A stretch of 6,999 bases of DNA from Bacteroidales bacterium (lineage in GTDB: Bacteria; Bacteroidota; Bacteroidia; Bacteroidales; P3): contig JALNVJ010000077.1 of assembly GCA_023227645.1 (NCBI GenBank), forward strand, positions 1 to 6,999, given 5' to 3'. The notes under the pieces were generated by a model. The model saw only the letters and a program-made list of their open reading frames with translations. It searched no databases and was not told the DNA's origin. The position numbers were made by a program, and so were the translations under genes. Positions 1-6,931 of the stretch are shown piece by piece; the first letter of the stretch is position 1, and each line of letters starts with the position of its first letter.

Positions 1-530
1 ATCCAAACCATATTGCTTTCTAATCTAGCCATTTGAACTCCACCATAAGAAGTTAATGCTTTTTCAGCATCCTCTAAACCATTATCAACTCGGTCAAGAC
101 CTTGGAAGAAAATTGAAGCAAGAGGGCCGCGAGTGTTGCGACAAACATCTTTTGCTCCATCATAATTCCCAGCCTTAACTTTATCTTCAATTTGCAATAA
201 TAACTTATCTGCATTTGTTGTTGAAAGGTTAAGATAAAGAATACGTTCAATAACTAAAGCCAAACCTAAAATCAAAACAATTAAGATAGGAGTCATCCAT
301 GGCACTCCACCCTCAATGTATTTTGCTTTCAATACTTGATGGAATGATTGTGATTCAACAGCAGTTGCTTCATCACTTTCAGGAGCCACTGCGTCTGTTG
401 CTGCAGTTTCTGTTGCAGATACAGTTGTTGTTTCTGCTGGTTTAGCTGCTTCGTTTTGTGCTAAAACAGCATTTGATAAACCTAAAGTCAATATGATAAC
501 TATTGACAAATAAGCACATACTTTTTTCAT
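1..530 (-). CDS. exbB: MotA/TolQ/ExbB-family proton channel protein, N-terminal part (cut by window edge)
   Basis: This is the first 176 codons of an inner-membrane protein of the ExbB/TolQ/MotA family. With ExbD and TonB, such proteins turn the proton gradient into force for outer-membrane transport. The ATG at 528-530 begins a signal peptide (residues 1-24, cleavage expected in VLA|QN). An Ala/Thr/Glu-rich linker (about 25-60) follows, then a membrane segment (about 79-100) with the motif PWMTPILIV...ALVIERILYL, including the family's ER pair (E95, R96). The cytoplasmic stretch after it includes CRNTRGPLASIF and then QMARLESNMVW, which in the family leads into the second membrane helix. That helix and the rest lie beyond the left edge, so exbD/tonB cannot be seen. 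A cleavable signal peptide on ExbB is unusual in Proteobacteria but, from memory, common in Bacteroidota. A MotA or TolQ assignment is less likely. Its own promoter lies at 583-614. Confidence 0.88.
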   Translation of the reverse strand, partial: MKKVCAYLSIVIILTLGLSNAVLAQNEAAKPAETTTVSATETAATDAVAPESDEATAVESQSFHQVLKAKYIEGGVPWMTPILIVLILGLALVIERILYLNLSTTNADKLLLQIEDKVKAGNYDGAKDVCRNTRGPLASIFFQGLDRVDNGLEDAEKALTSYGGVQMARLESNMVW

Positions 531-582
531 AGCTTTTAAATTGTGTTATTAATTTATTATAAAAATTCTCGTTTGAATTGTG

Positions 583-614
583 CAAAAGTATTAAAGATAT
601 TTTATTTTACCAAT
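583..614 (-). promoter_or_regulatory. Bacteroidota-type promoter of the exbB-like gene
   Basis: Read on the minus strand, a perfect -7 box TACTTTTG (583-590; consensus TAnnTTTG) lies 19 bp downstream of a TTGG -33 element (610-613). Transcription should start near 576, giving a leader of about 46 nt before the ATG at 530. The leader just before the start is A/T-rich (AATTTAAAAGCT) and has no clear Shine-Dalgarno sequence. This lets the exbB-like gene be transcribed independently of the upstream operon. I see no hairpin terminator between that operon and this promoter, so read-through is also possible. Confidence 0.65.
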
Positions 615-619
615 TAATT

Positions 620-1906
620 CTATATTTTTTTTACTATCTCTTTGGTATTTTTTGAAACAAGAACCTTGTCTATACGTGCAATATCCATATCAACTATCTC
701 AAAACAAAACATTTCCCAGTATATTTTATCTCCTTCTTTAGGTATTTTTCCTGTCAAATCTAAAATCAAACCGCTTAAAGTATTATAAGATAATTCTTGA
801 TACTTATCTTCTATTTCAAAATAGCTTAGAAAGTCAAAAAAAGGATATTGTCCGTCAACTAACCAAGAGTTTTCTTCACGCTTGATTAATTTATATTCAT
901 TATCTATCTCACCTATTTGATCGGCAGAACCAACTAATGATTCTAAAATATCATTCATTGTTACCATTCCAATAATAAGTCCAAACTCATCAATTATTAG
1001 AGCATAACTAATCTTGTTTTGTTTAAAGGCCTCTAAAGCATGGTACACACTCGAGCTTTCTGGAAGAAACTGAGGGTCTCCAACTATATCTCTAATTGTT
1101 CCTACCCTTTTATTAAACATATCCTTAAGGTAAACTACCCCAACAATATTGTCTAATGACTTGTCCGCAACAGGATATATATAATGTATACTTTTTTCTA
1201 TCTTCTTAATAATTTCTTCATATCCATCATCAATATCTATCCATTCAAAATCTTTTCTATGAGTCATTAAAGAAGAGATATCTCTATCTCCTAAGCTAAA
1301 AACTCTTTCCACAATACCTTGCTCTACTTCTTGAATCTCTCCATCCTCCATACTTTCATTAATAATCTGCTTAATCTCATCTTCAGTTATTACAGAGTTT
1401 TCATTTTTTTTAATTCTAAAGACTTTAATTAATACATTGGTACTCCACGATAAAAGTAAAACAAAAGGATAAGTTAGTTTTGTTAAAAAATTCATAGGAG
1501 TAATAATAAAACTTGCAACCTTTTCAGGATTATTTAAACCAATTTTCTTTGGCAGTAATTCTCCTATCACAAGGGTTACATACGTTACAAGAACAACCAC
1601 AATGGTATTGGAAACAAATATTGAAGAAACACCTAATCCTAAACTAGATAAAAATTTATCTAAAGGTGTTGAAAGAATTTTTCCTGAATACAAACCGATC
1701 ACAAGACTAATTGCTGTTATTGCAATTTGGACAGTTGAAAGGAAATACTCTGGGTTTTCAGATGTTTTAAGGATTTTCTTCGCATTCTTATCTCCTTTCC
1801 TATTTAGGGATTCCAATTTAGACTTACGAGAAGAAACAACTGCTATCTCACTCATTGAGAATATGCCGTTGATAATAATTAGAACTAAAACAATAATTAT
1901 TTCCAC
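620..1906 (-). CDS. CNNM / HlyC-CorC-type membrane protein with CBS pair (hemolysin family)
   Basis: A 428-residue membrane protein of the CNNM (DUF21) family, often labelled hemolysin or CorC and linked in characterised members to Mg2+/Co2+ export; its substrate here is unknown. The N-terminal DUF21 part (about 1-190) has hydrophobic stretches near 2-18, 58-76, 97-116 and 132-160. It shows the conserved NGIFSMSE (13-20) and GELLPK (115-120). A linker with VFSLGDRDISSLMTHR (202-217) leads to a CBS pair (about 215-330) ending in DEFGLIIGMVTMNDILESLVG (306-326). A CorC/HlyC C-terminal domain (about 340-425) follows. The start is GTG at 1904-1906: the frame is closed by a stop at 1925-1927, no ATG lies between, and the first internal ATG (residue 18) would cut the first helix. 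It begins 2 nt after the lspA stop, so it is probably translationally coupled to lspA. GldE, a related gliding protein, is less likely from the N-terminal sequence. Confidence 0.9.
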   Translation of the reverse strand: MEIIIVLVLIIINGIFSMSEIAVVSSRKSKLESLNRKGDKNAKKILKTSENPEYFLSTVQIAITAISLVIGLYSGKILSTPLDKFLSSLGLGVSSIFVSNTIVVVLVTYVTLVIGELLPKKIGLNNPEKVASFIITPMNFLTKLTYPFVLLLSWSTNVLIKVFRIKKNENSVITEDEIKQIINESMEDGEIQEVEQGIVERVFSLGDRDISSLMTHRKDFEWIDIDDGYEEIIKKIEKSIHYIYPVADKSLDNIVGVVYLKDMFNKRVGTIRDIVGDPQFLPESSSVYHALEAFKQNKISYALIIDEFGLIIGMVTMNDILESLVGSADQIGEIDNEYKLIKREENSWLVDGQYPFFDFLSYFEIEDKYQELSYNTLSGLILDLTGKIPKEGDKIYWEMFCFEIVDMDIARIDKVLVSKNTKEIVKKI

Positions 1907-1908
1907 TT

Positions 1909-2583
1909 CTATTCTTGAATAATATTATCTATAAAGTTTTCTGTTTCAACTTTAGGTTGACTTTCCACTTCGTTTGCAGAATTGATATCTTTATTCTTCT
2001 TAGGAGAAAAAACAATTGACACAATTAATATTAAGACCCCAAATGTTATTGAAATATCAGCAATGTTAAATATCGCATTAAAGAAATGAAAAGGCTGACT
2101 TCCAAAAAAAGGCAACCAAGAAGGGAATGTTGAGTCAATTATTGGTAAATAGAACATATCAACCACTCGGCCATGAAGGAAAGTCCCATATCCACCTTGA
2201 AAAACTGTTGCACTATGGAAGAAACTACTATCTGAAAAAATCAAACCATAAAAAAGAGAGTCAATTATATTTCCAACGGCACCTGCAAAAATCAAAGCCA
2301 TACTATAAATGGTAAGCTTAGATTCTTTTCTATCAATAAGCTTTTTGAAATAAACAAAGATAAGGATAGAAGCAATTATTCTGAATATTGAAAGAAATAA
2401 CTTTCCCCAATCACCTCCAAAGGACATGCCAAAAGCCATGCCTTCATTTTCAATAAAATGAATCTTACACCAATCACCAATTAAGGATATTTCCTCTCCA
2501 AGAGTTAAATTTAACTTAATCCAAATCTTTAATATTTGATCTATGATAAGAATGGCGAAGATAAGAATCAGAGGTTTTCTCAT
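1909..2583 (-). CDS. lspA: Lipoprotein signal peptidase (signal peptidase II)
   Basis: Inner-membrane aspartyl protease that removes the signal peptide of prolipoproteins after diacylglyceryl addition. Four hydrophobic segments are visible (about 5-24, 60-80, 92-112, 168-192). Family motifs occur in order: DQILK (15-19), IENEGMAFGM (44-53), GNIID (104-108), VVDMFYLP (140-147) and FNIADISITFG (172-182). The catalytic pair should be D142 and D176. At 224 residues it is longer than the usual 150-170. The extra length is in the loop between GNIID and VVDM (about 113-137), the loop after VVDM (about 147-167), and a charged tail after residue 193 (KKNKD...ESQPKVETE). Long forms are, as I recall, usual in Bacteroidota. 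The ATG (2581-2583) overlaps the stop of the DksA-like gene as ATGA, and the CNNM gene follows 2 nt after the stop, so the three are very likely one transcript. Confidence 0.95.
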   Translation of the reverse strand: MRKPLILIFAILIIDQILKIWIKLNLTLGEEISLIGDWCKIHFIENEGMAFGMSFGGDWGKLFLSIFRIIASILIFVYFKKLIDRKESKLTIYSMALIFAGAVGNIIDSLFYGLIFSDSSFFHSATVFQGGYGTFLHGRVVDMFYLPIIDSTFPSWLPFFGSQPFHFFNAIFNIADISITFGVLILIVSIVFSPKKNKDINSANEVESQPKVETENFIDNIIQE

Positions 2584-2984
2584 TTATTTCTTTTCTGCTT
2601 AGATTCTTGATTTTTGGCATCAACAGTTAAGGTTGCATGAGGGACCAAGCGTAACCTCTCCTTAGGAATTAATTCCCCTGTAATGCGGCATATACCATAA
2701 GTTTTGCTATCAATTCGAACTAATGCAGCCTCTAAATCTTGAATAAATTTTTGTTGTCTTGAAGCCATATTAGCATTTTCTTCTTTAGATTGAACGCTAC
2801 CTCCCTCTTCTAAAACCTTAAAAGTTGGAGACGTATCACCCAAATCATTTGCATTGTTTGAAAAAGCCTCTAACAGCATGTCAAGGTTTTTTCTTGCTTG
2901 AGTCAACTTTTCTTCAATGATCACCTTAAATTCATTTAATTCTTCATCAGAATATCTCCTTAATACTGTATTGTCATCGCTCAT
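2580..2984 (-). CDS. TraR/DksA-family regulator with degenerate zinc finger
   Basis: A 134-residue protein of the DksA/TraR family, which enters the RNA polymerase secondary channel and alters promoter activity, often with ppGpp. Two predicted helices (about 12-44 and 65-95) would form the coiled coil. The loop between them contains D47-L-G-D50, which may correspond to the acidic DxxDxA tip of E. coli DksA. The C-terminal finger region reads YGICRITGELIPKERLRLVP (96-115) then HATLTVDAK (116-124). The family signature YGxCxxCG...IPxeRLxxxPxAxxCxxC is clear, but only C99 of the four cysteines remains; the others are T, T and A. The fold is therefore probably held without zinc. A basic tail (KQKRNK) ends the protein. 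It is first in an operon with lspA, with which it overlaps by 4 nt. In many Bacteroidota this pair follows ileS, which is not here. True DksA activity is not shown. Confidence 0.88.
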   Translation of the reverse strand: MSDDNTVLRRYSDEELNEFKVIIEEKLTQARKNLDMLLEAFSNNANDLGDTSPTFKVLEEGGSVQSKEENANMASRQQKFIQDLEAALVRIDSKTYGICRITGELIPKERLRLVPHATLTVDAKNQESKQKRNK

Positions 2985-3034
2985 AACAAATATTTTTTTT
3001 AATTTAAACTAGTAATAATAACTAATTAATCGTG

Positions 3035-3066
3035 CAAAGATATATATTTATTTTTAAAATAACCAT
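3035..3066 (-). promoter_or_regulatory. Bacteroidota-type promoter of the dksA-like/lspA/CNNM operon
   Basis: Read on the minus strand, a perfect -7 box TATCTTTG followed by CA (3033-3042) matches TAnnTTTG. The -33 element is weak: only ATGG at 3063-3066, 20 bp upstream. Transcription should start near 3028 and leave a leader of about 44 nt, A-rich next to the ATG (AAAAAAAATATTTGTT). The -7 match and its distance from the start are the evidence; the -33 assignment is uncertain. Confidence 0.6.
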
Positions 3067-3179
3067 ATCCATTAACTTTTAAACAATATATATTTTAAGC
3101 TTACTAATTATGAAAGATAGAATTAAAGAGATAGAAATCGTCTAATTAACAATTAATAAAACTAAGATAATTATTAGAA
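3067..3179. other. Central part of divergent intergenic region, nothing assigned
   Basis: About 110 bp of very AT-rich DNA separate the divergent promoters of the dksA-like operon and of the EnvC-like gene. It holds a tiny 11-codon plus-strand frame (3110-3145, MKDRIKEIEIV) without a visible promoter. It also holds short AT-rich inverted repeats such as ATTAA-CAA-TTAAT. None is strong enough to call a gene or operator. The spacing leaves room for a regulator acting on both promoters, but no convincing site can be pointed to. Confidence 0.5.
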
Positions 3180-3212
3180 TTGCTAGTATCTAATTTATTA
3201 TTTGTACTTTTG
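3180..3212 (+). promoter_or_regulatory. Bacteroidota-type promoter of the EnvC-like gene
   Basis: The -7 box TACTTTTG (3205-3212) matches TAnnTTTG exactly. A TTGC (3180-3183) lies 21 bp upstream as a -33 element. Transcription should begin near 3219, about 18 nt before the ATG at 3237. The in-frame TTG at 3180 therefore belongs to the promoter and cannot be the translation start of this transcript. Confidence 0.6.
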
Positions 3213-3236
3213 TCAACTAATTTTTCTATTAAAGTG

Positions 3237-4511
3237 ATGTTTTGTAATAAGTTTAAGTATAAGAATTTTTATTTAAAGGCCTTTGTTTTTAGTGTTTTGT
3301 TTTTAATTTTCAGTGTTTCATCTTTTGCTCAGGATAGGAAAAAACTGGAGGATGAAAAGGCTAAAATTGAAAGGGAGATTAATGCTATTAATGCTATCTT
3401 GAAAGAAACAAAGAACACCAAAAGGATGTCGGCATCTGAGCTATCAATCTTAAAAAAGAAAATAATTTCCCGACAAAACCTTATCAATAATATCTCCCGA
3501 CAAATGAGTATTTTGAATGGAGAAATCACCAACACACAAAAATCTATTATTGAGCTTAGAAGTGAAATAGAAGTATTAAAGAAAGAATACGCAAAGATGC
3601 TTCGTTATGCTCAAAAGAATAGAAAAGCAACCGATAAAATCCTATTTATTTTCTCTTCAAAAGATTATCGTCAAGCTTATCAAAGATATGTTTTCTTTCG
3701 TCAATATGGCGATATGCAAAAAAATATGATGCACAATATTGAAAAGAAATACGACGAATTAGAGAAAAAAACTAGCGAACTCACAATAAAGAAAAGCAAC
3801 CAAGAAAACCTCCTTCAACAAGAAGAAAAGAATAAAAAAGTTTTAACAAGTGAGCAATTGGTTAAGCAAAAAAATATAAAGCAACTAAGCAAAAAAGAGA
3901 AGCAACTTGCAAAACAAATTAAAGAAAAACAAGCTAAAAGGATTAAACTTCAAAAACAAATCGACCAAGCGATTGCTGCAGAAGTTAAAAGACAAACTAA
4001 TATTGCTAAAAAAAGCGCAACCAAACCTACAACAAAACCTACATCTGTGGGAGAAGCAAAACAAAAATATGTAATGAGTGCTACCCCCGAGGAGGTTGAA
4101 CTTTCAAATAGTTTTTCTACCAATAAAGGAAAGTTACCTTGGCCAACAGAACAAGGAGTTGTAACTAGCTCTTTCGGAACTCATGCTCACCCCGACATTA
4201 AAGGAATAATGATAGACAATAATGGAATAGATATCCGTACACCAAAGGGAGCTGTAATTAGAGCTGTTTTTGATGGAGTTGTTTCTAAAATATTCACTGG
4301 CCCCAATGGGCATCAAATAATTATAATCCGTCATGGAGAATACCTTACTGTTTACACTAACCTTAGCTCACTAAATGTTTCAAATGGCTCAAAAGTCTCT
4401 ACCAAACAAAAGCTCGGAACCGTTTACACAAATAGCGATAATGTTTCTGAATTCAACTTCCAAATTTGGAAAGGCAACACTAAACAAAACCCATCCTCTT
4501 GGATTAGATAA
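3237..4511 (+). CDS. envC: EnvC-like murein hydrolase activator (coiled coil plus degenerate LytM/M23 domain)
   Basis: A periplasmic protein of 424 residues from ATG 3237. The frame is open back to TTG 3180, but the promoter covers that codon, and the ATG places the signal peptide at the N-terminus (residues 1-31, SFA|QD). Residues about 33-260 are Lys/Glu-rich coiled coil, broken near 134-157 by FIFSSKDYRQAYQRYVFFRQY (starting near 137), a feature typical of EnvC/PcsB-type proteins. A Thr/Pro/Lys linker (about 257-275) precedes a C-terminal LytM/M23-like domain (about 299-424, starting LPWPTEQGVVTSSFG). The usual metal ligands are mostly gone. The H-x-x-x-D site reads NNGID (N328; D332 kept), the HxH histidines are absent in EFNFQI (405-410), and YAHL is YTNL (374-377). 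Loss of ligands fits EnvC-type proteins, which do not cut peptidoglycan but activate AmiA/B-type amidases at division. No amidase is nearby. dsbD follows after 45 bp, perhaps on the same transcript. Confidence 0.88.
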   Translation: MFCNKFKYKNFYLKAFVFSVLFLIFSVSSFAQDRKKLEDEKAKIEREINAINAILKETKNTKRMSASELSILKKKIISRQNLINNISRQMSILNGEITNTQKSIIELRSEIEVLKKEYAKMLRYAQKNRKATDKILFIFSSKDYRQAYQRYVFFRQYGDMQKNMMHNIEKKYDELEKKTSELTIKKSNQENLLQQEEKNKKVLTSEQLVKQKNIKQLSKKEKQLAKQIKEKQAKRIKLQKQIDQAIAAEVKRQTNIAKKSATKPTTKPTSVGEAKQKYVMSATPEEVELSNSFSTNKGKLPWPTEQGVVTSSFGTHAHPDIKGIMIDNNGIDIRTPKGAVIRAVFDGVVSKIFTGPNGHQIIIIRHGEYLTVYTNLSSLNVSNGSKVSTKQKLGTVYTNSDNVSEFNFQIWKGNTKQNPSSWIR

Positions 4512-4556
4512 TTAAGAGTTAATAAATTATAGTTAAAATAAACGATTAAATAACAC

Positions 4557-6596
4557 ATGAGAAAAATAAAATTAATCCTCACAATTGCGATACTAGTATT
4601 TGCAAGCAATGTGTTCTCACAAGCAAAATGGAGCTTTAAGACTAATAAAATTAACGATTCTATTGTTGAATTGGAACTTAAGGTTAACCTTAATAAAGGT
4701 TGGCATATTTATTCCCAACATACAAAAGGAACAGAGCTTCCTATTGAATTTAGCTTTGAAAAAAGCAATTCTTATAAAAGAATAGGATTAGTTAGAGAGC
4801 CAAAGCCTATTTCTAATTACGATAAATACGCTAAAGATACTACTCGCCACTTTGAAAATGAAGTTAAATTTAGTCAAAGAATTAAAGTTATAAGCAAAAA
4901 AGACTTCATCATAAAAGGAGGAGTTAACTTCCAATTATGTGAAAAAGGAAGCTGTATTCCTCCTGAAGATATTCCGTTTAGCTTCAATATTAAAGGCAAT
5001 CCTAAAACCACAATGATAAATGAAATTGTATCAGATGAAAAAGTTGCAGTATATGAAGAAACTCAAACACATAAAAATACAGAATCCACTACTCATACCT
5101 CAACAAGCATTAACTCAACTGATAATAAAGAGAAAAGTGATAACTCAATGCTAATGATTTTCCTTATTTCACTCGGTGCAGGGCTTCTTACCCTACTTAC
5201 TCCTTGTGTATTCCCAATGGTGCCAATGACAATAAGTTTCTTTATTAAGGGAAATAAAAACAGAAAACAAGGACTTAAAGAAGCATATTTCTTTGGAGCA
5301 TCTATCATTTTTATTTTTGCAGTCCTTGGTCTACTTCTTACACTTCTTTTAGGTAAAGACGCAATGTATATAATATCCACTCATTGGGTGCCAAACGTAA
5401 TTTTCTTTGTAATATTTATGATATTTGCCTTCTCTTTCTTTGGACTATTCGAAATAACACTACCTGCATCTTGGATAAACAAATCAGATAAAGGGGCTGA
5501 TAAAGGTGGATATATTGGAGCTTTCTTTATTGCCCTAACAACTGTTCTTGTTTCTTTCTCTTGCACAGGACCAATTCTTGGAGCTGCTCTAATGGGAATT
5601 GCATCAAGTTCAACAAATAGTTTAGTATTTTTCATCTCCATGATTGGCTTTGCAATTGGTTTTGCACTACCTTTTACTCTCCTTGCTATGTTTCCTCAAA
5701 TCCTTTCAAAACTTAAGTCAGGCTCATGGCTAAATACCGTAAAGATTGTATTCGGTTTCTTAGAAGTTGCATTAGGGCTTAAATTCCTTTCAATGGCAGA
5801 CCTAAGTGCAGAATGGAGACTATTAGATAGAGAAACATATTTGGTTCTTTGGATTGTAGTATTTACATTACTTGGTTTTTATCTACTTGGTAAACTCAAA
5901 TTTAAAGGAGACTCCGAAATCAAACATATTAGTGTAGGACGATTATTCCTATCTATAATAACCTTCTCTTTTGCTCTTTATATGGTTCCAGGTCTTTGGG
6001 GCGCTCCACTTAAAGCAATCTCAGGCTATATCCCTCCAATGACAACACAAGACTTTAATATAGAACGCTCTATTATTGAAAATACCCCGCAAGGAATATC
6101 CCAAGTCTCAAGTGAAAATGCTCTACCTGCAGATAGAAAATTCGTGGATAGACTTCATTACCCTACTGGATTTGATGGCTTCTTCGACCTTCAAGAAGCA
6201 AAAGAATATGCAAAAAAAGTTGGGAAACCAATATTTGTTGACTTTACAGGAAAGACATGTGCAAATTGTAGAGAAATGGAATATTATGTTTGGGAAGACA
6301 AACAAGTTAAACAAATCCTAACACAAGACTATGTTATGGTAGCTCTTTATACAGATGCAAACAAAATTGATTTACCAGAAAGCGAATGGGTAACCCTTAA
6401 AAACGGAACAGTAGTTAAAACCCTTGGAAAGAAAAATCACAACTATCAAATTGAAACATTTAATGCTAATGCACAACCTCTATATGTTTTAATGGATGCT
6501 GAGGGCAACCTTCTTAACGAAACAAAAGGTTATGATAAAAATGTAGAAAACTTTATATCATTCTTAGAAAAAGGAAAAGAAAACTACAAAAAATAG
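4557..6596 (+). CDS. dsbD: Protein-disulfide reductase DsbD (thiol:disulfide interchange)
   Basis: Inner-membrane protein that carries electrons from cytoplasmic thioredoxin to periplasmic thiol proteins such as disulfide isomerases or cytochrome c maturation factors. It has 679 residues. A signal peptide (1-21, VFS|QA) leads to a periplasmic alpha domain with C128-x4-C133 (LCEKGSCIPPED). A Thr/Ser/Glu-rich linker (about 155-197) follows. The membrane domain (about 198-480, roughly eight helices) has C217 in TPCVFPMVP and C336 in SFSCTGPILG. The C-terminal thioredoxin-like gamma domain (about 535-675) has CANC (C568, C571) in VDFTGKTCANCREME and a likely cis-proline at NAQP641LY. These six are the only cysteines, as expected for the three-step relay. 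The length is somewhat over the E. coli protein. ATG 4557 places the signal peptide correctly; no promoter box or terminator is seen in the 45-bp gap after envC, so cotranscription is likely. Confidence 0.95.
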   Translation: MRKIKLILTIAILVFASNVFSQAKWSFKTNKINDSIVELELKVNLNKGWHIYSQHTKGTELPIEFSFEKSNSYKRIGLVREPKPISNYDKYAKDTTRHFENEVKFSQRIKVISKKDFIIKGGVNFQLCEKGSCIPPEDIPFSFNIKGNPKTTMINEIVSDEKVAVYEETQTHKNTESTTHTSTSINSTDNKEKSDNSMLMIFLISLGAGLLTLLTPCVFPMVPMTISFFIKGNKNRKQGLKEAYFFGASIIFIFAVLGLLLTLLLGKDAMYIISTHWVPNVIFFVIFMIFAFSFFGLFEITLPASWINKSDKGADKGGYIGAFFIALTTVLVSFSCTGPILGAALMGIASSSTNSLVFFISMIGFAIGFALPFTLLAMFPQILSKLKSGSWLNTVKIVFGFLEVALGLKFLSMADLSAEWRLLDRETYLVLWIVVFTLLGFYLLGKLKFKGDSEIKHISVGRLFLSIITFSFALYMVPGLWGAPLKAISGYIPPMTTQDFNIERSIIENTPQGISQVSSENALPADRKFVDRLHYPTGFDGFFDLQEAKEYAKKVGKPIFVDFTGKTCANCREMEYYVWEDKQVKQILTQDYVMVALYTDANKIDLPESEWVTLKNGTVVKTLGKKNHNYQIETFNANAQPLYVLMDAEGNLLNETKGYDKNVENFISFLEKGKENYKK

Positions 6597-6692
6597 ATCG
6601 CAAAAAAGAATATCTAACTCAAAATCATAATAAATATAGCGAACATTTACATAATATAAGACCGTTGCAAGGTAAAAATTAGCATTAAAGAC

Positions 6693-6720
6693 TAACAAAC
6701 AGGTTGTTAAATCATTTTTT
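6693..6720 (+). terminator. Weak candidate terminator for the envC-dsbD transcript
   Basis: A 6-bp AT-rich stem TAACAA/TTGTTA (6693-6698 with 6704-6709), with a 5-nt loop, is followed after a few bases by a run of eight T (6715-6722). The stem has only two G-C pairs' worth of stability and overlaps the -33 element of the rightward promoter, so this is a weak call. Confidence 0.25.
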
Positions 6721-6733
6721 TTGCTTATCTTTG
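6703..6733 (+). promoter_or_regulatory. Rightward Bacteroidota-type promoter with no assigned gene
   Basis: GTTG (6703-6706) and a perfect -7 box TATCTTTG (6726-6733, followed by CA) are separated by 19 bp, the family's usual spacing. Transcription would begin near 6740. The first ATG (6744) is only a few bases further on, so the transcript is a leaderless small frame, a small RNA, or a leader of at least 260 nt for a gene beyond the right edge. Confidence 0.6.
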
Positions 6734-6745
6734 CACTATAAATAT

Positions 6746-6931
6746 GATGGGACTCACAATTTTGCAGATATTGCAGCAGATAAAAGAAAAGTCAAAGAAG
6801 TATTCTTCAATCAAATTAATTCAATAATAAATTTAGAGAGGACTTCTTCAAAAATAAGTTAAGGAAAAATTATTAGTAAGCTTTTTGATCAGAATCAGGA
6901 TTTTCATGATTACCACGAAGGGGTGAAAGGT
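6746..6931 (+). pseudogene. Possible decayed coding remnant, unknown family
   Basis: One frame is open from 6689 to a TAA at 6860-6862, and continues to a TAG at 6929-6931. Its translation looks protein-like: DGTHNFADIAADKRKVKEV..., then after the TAA GKIISKLFDQNQDFHDYHEG.... There is no proper start codon, and the part before about 6746 overlaps the promoter, so only the rest could be meaningful. The TAA could be a single change from a Lys codon (SKIS-K-GKII). I do not recognise the family. Chance open frame in AT-rich DNA is a real alternative. Confidence 0.22.

Noticed and set aside
1602..1922. 106-codon frame on the plus strand
   Set aside because: It lies wholly opposite the well-supported CNNM gene and gives no recognisable domain; the coding signal belongs to the minus strand.
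3110..3145. Tiny frame MKDRIKEIEIV
   Set aside because: Only 11 codons and no promoter on that strand; resemblance to starts of some HTH proteins is too short to use.
3173..3194. Inverted repeat ATTAGA-N10-TCTAAT next to the envC -33 box
   Set aside because: Six-base AT-rich half sites are expected by chance in this intergenic sequence, and the flanks do not extend the symmetry.
4458..4471. Perfect 14-bp palindrome TTCCAAATTTGGAA
   Set aside because: It lies inside the EnvC-like gene and encodes the family-conserved residues FQIWK, so protein constraint explains it better than an operator.
4512..4556. Possible separate dsbD promoter or envC terminator
   Set aside because: No TAnnTTTG box and no hairpin with a T-run are present in this 45-bp gap.
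5093..5641. Minus-strand frames of 86 and 95 codons
   Set aside because: They are antisense to the DsbD membrane domain, where the codon composition of hydrophobic residues leaves the other strand open.
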